A stretch of 64,000 bases of DNA from Lysinibacillus sphaericus (GTDB lineage: Bacteria > Bacillota > Bacilli > Bacillales_A > Planococcaceae), in the NCBI RefSeq assembly GCF_001629735.1, contig NZ_CP015224.1:2232001-2296000 (forward strand), read 5' to 3'. Numbering within the stretch: position 1 is the stretch's first letter; every line of letters begins with the position of its first letter. The position numbers and the translations under genes are program-made. Under the pieces are notes generated by a model that did not search any database, was not told the DNA's origin, and was given only the letters and a program-made list of their open reading frames with translations. Below, piece by piece: positions 58,603 to 64,000 of the stretch.

Positions 58603-58619
58603 AATCACATTCAATTTAA

Positions 58620-58819
58620 TACTGGCCAAATCTCAAACATTGAGAACGGAGGACCCAATATATTGGGGTTAATTCTGCACATGCAGAAAGGATGAGAAAC
58701 TCTTTCGCCATCCTACCCGTCAGCTAACTTCGTCGGCTAAAGCGAAGGAGGTCCTATTCGACCACCTATTAGCATGTTTTCTCCTATTCTTTACATGCTT
58801 TTTTAGTTGGTCTTTTTTT
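58620..58819 (+). ncRNA. c-di-AMP riboswitch (ydaO/yuaA leader) with terminator
   Basis: Class landmarks are in order: GAACGGAGGACCCAAT (from 58646), TTGGGGTTAATTC, a helix AGGATGAGAAACTC..CATCCT, CCCGTCAGCTAACTTCG (from 58719), then GCGAAGGAGG. A terminator follows: GCATGT 58772-58777 pairs with ACATGC 58793-58798 plus TTTTTT, within an outer GACCA/TGGTC stem ending in TTTTTTT near 58819. High c-di-AMP should favour termination and lower K+ import. B. subtilis yuaA (ktrA) has the same class. Confidence 0.93.
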
Positions 58820-58866
58820 ATGCATATTTAAAATCAAGTAATTTAACATCTATAGAGGAGAACAAG

Positions 58867-60204
58867 ATGAACACTTTTAGAAACACATTAAATCCTCCCA
58901 AAATTCTTGTACTTGGCTTTGCACTTATTATTATCATCGGGACTTTTCTTTTAACGATGCCTCTTTCTACAGAAGATGGAAAAGGACTTTCGTTTTTAGA
59001 TGCATTATTCACCGCTACATCAGCAACTTGTGTAACGGGATTAATTGTTGTCGATACAGGTGATACTTTTTCAGTTTTCGGAGAAGTAGTCATTTTATGC
59101 CTAATCCAAATTGGTGGTTTAGGATTCATGACATTTGCAACATTGTTATTTTTACTACTCGGGAAAAAAATATCTTTAAAAGAAAGACTTTTGCTTAAGG
59201 AAGCATTTAATAATATTTCCATTGCTGGCCTTGTTAAATTAGTAAAGAGAATACTGCTCTTTACAGCATTGATTGAAATAATTGGTGGTCTTATTTTATC
59301 GATTCGTTTTTCTTTTGATATGCCTATAGGAAAAGCTGTGTATTTTGGCTTTTTTCATGCAATTTCTAATTTCAATAATGCAGGTTTTGATTTAATGGGC
59401 GGATTTAATGGAATGACAGCTTATGTAGATGACCCATTCGTCGTTTTAACAATTTGCGTGCTCATTACAATTGGAGGCTTGGGGTTTATTGTCATGAATG
59501 AACTATATGAATATCGAGTTACTAAAAGACTTTCCGTTCATACAAAAATTGTTTTAGCGTCTACAATTATTTTAACGGTAAGCGCTACAATTTTGATATT
59601 TTTGTTTGAATTTGGAAATGATAAAACACTTGGTCCTTTAACTGAATGGGGCAAAGTATTAGGTTCTTTTTACCAAGCTGTTACACCAAGAACAGCAGGT
59701 TCCAATACACTGGCTATCGGTGACTTAACACATTCTACATTATTTTTAATAATTCTCTTAATGTTTATTGGAGCTGGATCTGGTTCCACTGCAGGTGGTA
59801 TAAAAATAACAACTTTCGCAGTATTAGTTGCTACAATGTGGTCACAAATCCGTGGAAAAGAAGATGTTGTTTTATTTAAACGTAGAATTGTCACTGAGAC
59901 TATCTTAAAGGCTTTGACTGTCACAATGTGTGGCGTACTTATCGTTGTTGTGGTGACAATCATTCTTAGCATTACTGAACAACGTCATAGTTTCATGATG
60001 TATTTATTTGAAGCAACCTCTGCATTTGGTACTGTCGGTCTTTCGATGGGGTTGACACCTGAGTTATCCCCTACTGGTAGAATTCTCATTATTTTAACGA
60101 TGTTTGCTGGAAGACTAGGTCCATTAACCATTGCTTTCGCTATTACAAAACGACGAAAAACAGAAGCCTTTCGACATCCTAAAGGTAATATTATGATTGG
60201 ATAA
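58867..60204 (+). CDS. ktrB: Ktr-type K+ transporter membrane subunit
   Basis: 445 residues from ATG 58867 (GAGGAGAA upstream; the open frame runs back to 58807 into the terminator). SKT-superfamily channel with four M1-P-M2 repeats and filter loops TATSATCVTGL, AISNFNNAGFD, AVTPRTAGSN and EATSAFGTVGLS. Translocates K+, usually Na+-dependent. KtrB and KtrD cannot be separated by eye. Operon with the RCK subunit 26 bases downstream. Confidence 0.93.
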   Translation: MNTFRNTLNPPKILVLGFALIIIIGTFLLTMPLSTEDGKGLSFLDALFTATSATCVTGLIVVDTGDTFSVFGEVVILCLIQIGGLGFMTFATLLFLLLGKKISLKERLLLKEAFNNISIAGLVKLVKRILLFTALIEIIGGLILSIRFSFDMPIGKAVYFGFFHAISNFNNAGFDLMGGFNGMTAYVDDPFVVLTICVLITIGGLGFIVMNELYEYRVTKRLSVHTKIVLASTIILTVSATILIFLFEFGNDKTLGPLTEWGKVLGSFYQAVTPRTAGSNTLAIGDLTHSTLFLIILLMFIGAGSGSTAGGIKITTFAVLVATMWSQIRGKEDVVLFKRRIVTETILKALTVTMCGVLIVVVVTIILSITEQRHSFMMYLFEATSAFGTVGLSMGLTPELSPTGRILIILTMFAGRLGPLTIAFAITKRRKTEAFRHPKGNIMIG

Positions 60205-60230
60205 CAAAATTAGAGGAGTGTGCTATAGCT

Positions 60231-60887
60231 ATGGCTATTAAACAATATGCAGTTATTGGCCTAGGAAGATTCGGAACAAGCGTTGCCCGCAGGCTCCACG
60301 AAGCTGGACAGGAAATTTTAGGAATTGATATTAACGAAGAAAGAGTGGAGGATGCAGAACCCTATGTTACCCACGCTGTAGTAGCTGATACAACTGAAGA
60401 AAAAGCTTTAACCTCTATTGGTATAGGAAATTTTGATTGCGTTATAGTGGCTATAGGTAACGATATGCAGTCAAGTATTTTAACGGTATCTCTATTAAAA
60501 GAACTAGGGATAAAAAAAATTATTGCTAAGGCCCTTGGTAAAAGACATGGGCAGGTTTTGGATAAAGTAGGTGCTGATTGGATTATTTATCCCGAGCGAG
60601 ATATGGGAGAGCGCGTGGCAAATCAGCTATTGTCTCCGAATATGCTGAATTATATCGAATTGTCTAAGGAATATAGTATAGAAGAAATTATGATCCCTTC
60701 AAAAATGGCTGGGCAAAATCTGCGAGATTTAGATTTGCGTGCGAAATATAACGTTAGTGTTATTGCCATTGTTCGAGTAGGAGACATCATTATTTCCCCT
60801 TCCCCTGAGCAAAACTTGGAACAGGAAGATATTTTAGTGATGATTGGTCATCGAAAAGATCTCGCTTTTTTTTCAAACATACAATAA
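60231..60887 (+). CDS. ktrA: Ktr regulatory RCK subunit
   Basis: 218 residues: RCK_N Rossmann fold (VIGLGRFGTSVARRL, GIDINEERV) binding ATP/ADP and an RCK_C domain (about 138-218) that in this family binds c-di-AMP. KtrA versus KtrC cannot be decided. The transporter gene comes first here, while in B. subtilis ktrAB the RCK gene is first. K+ uptake is thus likely controlled by c-di-AMP at both RNA and protein level. Confidence 0.93.
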   Translation: MAIKQYAVIGLGRFGTSVARRLHEAGQEILGIDINEERVEDAEPYVTHAVVADTTEEKALTSIGIGNFDCVIVAIGNDMQSSILTVSLLKELGIKKIIAKALGKRHGQVLDKVGADWIIYPERDMGERVANQLLSPNMLNYIELSKEYSIEEIMIPSKMAGQNLRDLDLRAKYNVSVIAIVRVGDIIISPSPEQNLEQEDILVMIGHRKDLAFFSNIQ

Positions 60888-60888
60888 C

Positions 60889-60922
60889 AAAAAAGGCTGT
60901 TTCAAGACCCCTTGATACAGCC
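60889..60922. terminator. Bidirectional terminator between ktrA and cotJC
   Basis: GGCTGTTTCAAG pairs with CTTGATACAGCC (one mismatch). A TTTTTTG run follows on the minus strand; the plus-strand tract is weaker. Confidence 0.75.
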
Positions 60923-60934
60923 AGCCACTTTTTC

Positions 60935-61504
60935 TTAGAAAATCTTCTGTTGATCCCTATCATCTTTTAAAATTTCTACTGCCTCTCTAAAACGTTGAGA
61001 ATGGACAATTTCACGTTCACGTAAAAACTTCAAACTGTCATTTAAATCGGTATCATCAGATAAATCAATAATCCATTGATAGGTGGCACGCGCCTTTTCC
61101 TCAGCCGCAATATCTTCATATAAATCTGCTATTGGGTCCCCCTTTGCCTGAATATAAGTTGCTGTAAATGGCACACCAGAAGCATTTTGATAGAATAAAG
61201 CTCTGTCATGATTTACATAATGGTCCCCTAATCCCGCTTCTTTTAGCATTTCTGGCGTAGCATCTTTTGTAAGCTTGTAAATCATCGTAGCAATCATTTC
61301 TAAATGGGAAAACTCTTCAGTCGCTATATCTGTTAATAATCCAACCACTTTATCAGGAATCGTATAGCGTTGATTCATATAACGAAGGGCTGCTGCTAAT
61401 TCCCCGTCAGCTCCTCCATATTGCTCAATTAAAAACTTAGCAAGCATAGGGTTACAAGTACTAACCTTTACCGGGTATTGAAGTTTTTTTTCATAATACC
61501 ACAA
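60935..61504 (-). CDS. cotJC: Spore coat protein CotJC (manganese-catalase-like)
   Basis: 189 residues. Ferritin-like Mn-catalase fold with metal-binding EEFSHLEMIA and EEKARATYQW plus EREIVHSQRF. Last gene of cotJABC, 24 bases after cotJB. Coat-associated, mother-cell expressed. Confidence 0.95.
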   Translation of the reverse strand: MWYYEKKLQYPVKVSTCNPMLAKFLIEQYGGADGELAAALRYMNQRYTIPDKVVGLLTDIATEEFSHLEMIATMIYKLTKDATPEMLKEAGLGDHYVNHDRALFYQNASGVPFTATYIQAKGDPIADLYEDIAAEEKARATYQWIIDLSDDTDLNDSLKFLREREIVHSQRFREAVEILKDDRDQQKIF

Positions 61505-61528
61505 GAATAAATTCCTCCTAATGATTTG

Positions 61529-61792
61529 TTATACTTGCCACGGCCATGGGGTATCAACCCAATTAAAAGGATAATCTGAATAACTTCGTCCAAAATTCAT
61601 TAATGGACCAAACTTTTGTTCAAAATTTACTTTGAGCTTCATACTTTTTTCGGTGTTTTCATTAAATTGTTGAATAGCAGTATAGTCATGTGGATGTGTA
61701 TCTAAATAGAGATTTAACTCAACGATGACGAAATCAATTGCCTGTATTTCTTCAAGTAAGGTATAAAATTCGGGCGACATCTTTTTAGTCAT
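61529..61792 (-). CDS. cotJB: Spore coat protein CotJB
   Basis: 87 residues, helical (EIQAIDFVIVELNLYLDTHP) with a Trp/Tyr-rich C-terminus (WVDTPWPWQV), matching CotJB. Its ATG overlaps the cotJA stop as ATGA. Confidence 0.93.
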   Translation of the reverse strand: MTKKMSPEFYTLLEEIQAIDFVIVELNLYLDTHPHDYTAIQQFNENTEKSMKLKVNFEQKFGPLMNFGRSYSDYPFNWVDTPWPWQV

Positions 61793-62013
61793 GCTTTCTC
61801 CCTCCTTTTCATCAGAAATGGATAGGGGCTAAATAATTGTGGCCATAGTGTTCCCGCCCTAAGTGTCTCTCTCGGGGTTTGGAATTGGGGGAGTCCAGGT
61901 GGTTGAAAGCCCATATATAATTGTGGTGGCGTAGCATAATACTTTACTTCGATGGGCTTGCAGGGATCAAAGGGACTAATATAGGGCTTCCAATACTTAT
62001 ACTGCGTAAACAT
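61789..62013 (-). CDS. cotJA: Spore coat-associated protein CotJA
   Basis: 74 residues, rich in Pro, Tyr and Phe (YKWKPYISPFDPC-like start, LWPQLFSPYPF end), typical of CotJA. First gene of the operon with AAGGAGG and a SigE promoter upstream. Confidence 0.92.
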   Translation of the reverse strand: MFTQYKYWKPYISPFDPCKPIEVKYYATPPQLYMGFQPPGLPQFQTPRETLRAGTLWPQLFSPYPFLMKRREKA

Positions 62014-62048
62014 GACATCCTCCTTTCTATATTCAAAATCATCAGTGG

Positions 62049-62077
62049 AGTATATGTGATGGTAGTAGGCATTATTC
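62049..62077 (-). promoter_or_regulatory. SigE promoter of cotJABC
   Basis: Minus strand GAATAAT (62077-62071), 14-base spacer, CATATACT (62056-62049). It matches the SigE consensus (kmATATT, N14, CATACANT) with one mismatch in each box. Confidence 0.75.
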
Positions 62078-62084
62078 TACATGC

Positions 62085-62120
62085 AAAAAAGCCACTAGCT
62101 TCTTACAGAGCTAGTAGCTT
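62085..62120 (-). terminator. Terminator of deoC
   Basis: GCTACTAGCT pairs with AGCTAGTGGC on the minus strand, followed by TTTTTT. It lies just upstream of the cotJ promoter. Confidence 0.85.
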
Positions 62121-62139
62121 AATATCCATAAAGAAATTA

Positions 62140-62811
62140 TTAATAATTAGAATCTGCTATTAAACCATTCATGATGGCTACGCCAGAGCTTGCACCAATA
62201 CGAGTTGCTCCTGCTTCCACCATGCTTTTCATATCCTCTAAGCTACGAACACCGCCTGAGGCTTTAACACCAAGTTCAGGACCTACTGTTTTACGCATTA
62301 GGGCAATATCTGCTGCTGTTGCGCCACCAGTTGAAAAACCAGTAGATGTTTTTACATAATCAGCACCAGCTGCCACAGCAAGCTCACATGCTTTTACTTT
62401 TTCTTCATCTGTTAATAAACATGATTCAATGATGACTTTTACAAGTGCGCTGCCTTTAGCTGCTTGCACAACTGCAGCGATGTCAGCTTGTACAAGGTCA
62501 TAATTTTTATCTTTCAATGCGCCAATATTAATGACCATATCTACCTCATTTGCACCGTTCGCAATTGCATCTTTTACTTCAAATGCTTTCACAGCTGGTG
62601 TATTGGCACCAAGAGGGAATCCAATTACCGTACAAACTAACACGTCTGATCCTTGTAATAATTCGCTACTGTGTTTCACCCAAGTCGGATTTACACATAC
62701 AGAGGCAAAATTAAATTGCTTCGCTTCTGCACATAGTTTTTCAATTTGTTCTTTTGTTGCCTCAGCCTTTAATAATGTATGATCGATCATACGCGCAAAA
62801 TTTTGTTCCAT
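62140..62811 (-). CDS. deoC: Deoxyribose-phosphate aldolase
   Basis: 223 residues. The Schiff-base Lys is in YVKTSTGFS, with [12 protein letters not shown] and [14 protein letters not shown] also conserved. Splits deoxyribose 5-phosphate into glyceraldehyde 3-phosphate and acetaldehyde. Monocistronic with own terminator. Confidence 0.97.
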   Translation of the reverse strand: MEQNFARMIDHTLLKAEATKEQIEKLCAEAKQFNFASVCVNPTWVKHSSELLQGSDVLVCTVIGFPLGANTPAVKAFEVKDAIANGANEVDMVINIGALKDKNYDLVQADIAAVVQAAKGSALVKVIIESCLLTDEEKVKACELAVAAGADYVKTSTGFSTGGATAADIALMRKTVGPELGVKASGGVRSLEDMKSMVEAGATRIGASSGVAIMNGLIADSNY

Positions 62812-63194
62812 TTTTTAACGCTCCTTCTTCAATCAAGATGTACGTACCTCTTCGAATCATACCATTTTTTCACGTTGTCGTCTAATTTCTTTCTATTTAA
62901 AAAGATTGTTGGTGTTGTCCTTGTGAATGTAGCTCTTAATTATTAGCTATAATGAGTGTCCATTCAAGTAATAGAATCCTTGAACAACTTTTACATAAGT
63001 ATAGTTTACCCCCTAGTGAAACAATTAGTCCTTTAAAAAAAGAGGACAAAAACAAGCATAAAAAAATCTTTAAAGTATTGATTTTAAAAGGTTTATGTTA
63101 TCATAAATCACGTATCTAAAATAAGTACACTACAAAATAATTTAAAATGAGAAGAAACACAAGGTAATGTGAAGTTGAAAGGATGATATACATT
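62812..63194. other. Gene-free stretch between deoC and the mtaB stub
   Basis: A divergent intergenic region. On the plus strand TTGATT (about 63078) with TATCAT/TCATAA 15-17 bases later is a plausible promoter for the mtaB stub. No ORF or stable hairpin seen. Confidence 0.45.
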
Positions 63195-63272
63195 ATGAGT
63201 AACGAGCGATCAAAAATCGTGAGTTTCCATACTCTAGGTTGTGGAGTAGTAAACAATAATATGATTGCGTAG
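63195..63272 (+). pseudogene. mtaB: Truncated 5' end of mtaB (tRNA methylthiotransferase)
   Basis: An ATG at 63195 with AAAGGATGA encodes MSNERSKIVSFHTLGC and then a divergent GVVNNNMIA and stop. The FHTLGC start is the N-terminal signature of the MtaB/YqeV family, where it continues KVN. Identity is lost at about 63243. Read as an mtaB start cut by an inserted element. The remainder should lie to the right outside the window. Confidence 0.6.
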
Positions 63273-63335
63273 GAACCTATTAATATCAACGTCTCACCCC
63301 CTTGGATTTTTCCCTCTAATTCACTACTTTTTATG

Positions 63336-63875
63336 TTAAATCGCCTCTCCTATTGTCTTTAAGATTTCTAAAAACAATGGACTTAGGTTTATCAATACAT
63401 AACCTAAACCAGCATTCATAATCATTGACCACGCTTTTTCAGAATTTCCAAGCATGAAGAAGAAACATGCACCTACCATGATCACCGATGCTATAGGAAA
63501 ACTAATCGCTACTAATATTTGAACAACAGGATCTAAAGCAGTTGCCAGTATTTCTAACGACTTATCAGCAATGATTCCAGTATGTTGAGGTATTGTATTA
63601 ACAGGGATTGTGGATAGTGTGGATGGTATTTGTGCAGTAATTGGTTCTACTGTTTGTTGTACTGGTGCACTTACAGGTATAGCTGTGGAGGAATAAGTGT
63701 TATTGAATTTGTTGAACATGAATAATCCTGTGCCAATGGCTGTTAATGTAGGAACTGATGCAGCCAAAGCTACATCTCTTAAAGTTGCATACTTTTCATC
63801 ACCTTCGAAACGATCACTATAATCTGTATATTCATTAGCAGGTACAACCTCAGTTCTAATACGCTTTTTAAACAT
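63336..63875 (-). CDS. VirB2/TrbC-like small membrane protein of a mobile element
   Basis: 179 residues: cytoplasmic charged start, hydrophobic helix (about 32-54), a Pro/Thr/Val-rich linker, and two C-terminal helices (VQILVAISFPIASVIMVGACFFFML and AGLGYVLINLSPLFLEIL) separated by GNSEKAWSMIMN. The two-helix end resembles pilin-like TrbC/VirB2 subunits or associated channel proteins of conjugation systems. The ATG follows directly after the stop of the upstream partial gene, with GAGGAGG. Confidence 0.6.
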   Translation of the reverse strand: MFKKRIRTEVVPANEYTDYSDRFEGDEKYATLRDVALAASVPTLTAIGTGLFMFNKFNNTYSSTAIPVSAPVQQTVEPITAQIPSTLSTIPVNTIPQHTGIIADKSLEILATALDPVVQILVAISFPIASVIMVGACFFFMLGNSEKAWSMIMNAGLGYVLINLSPLFLEILKTIGEAI

Positions 63876-64000
63876 CTATATTCCTCCTCTTATTTCATTG
63901 ATTGTGTATACCTTGCACTTTAGCCCTCTACAGGATGCTTCTAGTTGCTGTCTACGCAATTCTGTTGTCGTTAGCCATACAAGTGTTGGGTAATAACCTA
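63876..64000 (-). CDS. C-terminal tail of a replication-relaxation-like protein (partial)
   Basis: About 40 codons enter from the right edge and end with TAG at 63876, touching the ATG of the next gene. The tail (YYPTLVWLTTTELRRQQLEA, then CRGLKCKVYTINEIR) resembles the end of Replic_Relax-family proteins, which initiate plasmid or ICE transfer/replication. Only the tail is visible. Confidence 0.5.
   Translation of the reverse strand, partial: GYYPTLVWLTTTELRRQQLEASCRGLKCKVYTINEIRGGI

Larger units (their letters stand above)
63243..64000. mobile_element. Left end of an integrated mobile element (inferred)
   Basis: From the break in the mtaB-like frame to the window edge the content changes to plasmid/ICE-like genes: a VirB2/TrbC-like membrane protein and the tail of a replication-relaxation-like protein, both facing the junction. 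No integrase or att repeat is visible in the window. Confidence 0.5.

Noticed and set aside
58451-58672. 73-codon plus-strand frame before ktrB
   Set aside because: It runs into the c-di-AMP riboswitch aptamer and has no ribosome site.

Overview
The window looks like a chromosomal segment of a low-GC, endospore-forming Firmicute, most likely Lysinibacillus or a close relative. The reasons are AT-rich DNA, strong AGGAGG-type ribosome sites with frequent TTG/GTG starts, a cotJABC spore-coat operon, an SLH (S-layer) protein, a one-chain glycyl-tRNA synthetase behind a T-box, and long stretches collinear with the Bacillus subtilis yqe/yqf region. This placement rests on gene content and order read by eye; no database search was run.

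Left to right: 1-5.0 kb carries a ydaJKLMN-type exopolysaccharide operon (minus strand, ydaN cut by the window edge) whose YdaK has a ruined GGDEF active site but an intact c-di-GMP-binding RxxD. Next come an isochorismatase-family hydrolase, serC with a long and possibly structured leader, and a Cys-rich coat-like protein. 8.1-12.8 kb is zur-znuB-znuC with a Zur box at its promoter, then yqfT, nfo and cshB. 13.1-22.4 kb is an insertion relative to B. subtilis: a butanediol-type dehydrogenase, then kdpF-A-B-C (with an extra 30-codon membrane peptide) divergent from kdpDE. yqfQ and ispH resume the yqf order at 22.5-24.1 kb. 24.1-29.2 kb holds the dctSR / dctB / dctP dicarboxylate system, with a perfect cre site. 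29.2-33 kb is accessory: a frameshifted acetyltransferase pseudogene, small unknown proteins, a flavin reductase, and an IS3-family remnant lying inside the loop of what looks like a terminator.

33-41.1 kb is the core block yqfO-trmK-cccA-sigA-dnaG-ppsR-ccpN. It is followed by T-box-glyS, an HD-GYP protein with an odd C-terminal region, a gene-poor AT-rich stretch and the SLH protein. 47.1-58.4 kb is recO-era-cdd-dgkA-ybeY-pgpH-phoH-yqfD-yqfC-yqfB-floA-nfeD-rpsU on the minus strand, with no yqeY between nfeD and rpsU. 58.5-60.9 kb is a c-di-AMP riboswitch followed by a Ktr-type K+ channel and its RCK subunit. Then come cotJABC behind a good SigE promoter, and deoC.

The right end (about 63.2-64 kb) appears to be the border of an integrated mobile element. 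A 25-codon stub matching the start of mtaB stops abruptly and is followed by a VirB2/TrbC-like membrane protein and the tail of what resembles a replication-relaxation protein.

Three themes recur. Potassium is handled by Kdp, Ktr, a c-di-AMP riboswitch and the c-di-AMP phosphodiesterase PgpH. c-di-GMP is represented by a degenerate GGDEF receptor on an EPS operon and an HD-GYP phosphodiesterase. Sporulation genes include cotJ, a coat-like protein, yqfC/yqfD and yqfQ. No rRNA, tRNA or CRISPR array was seen.
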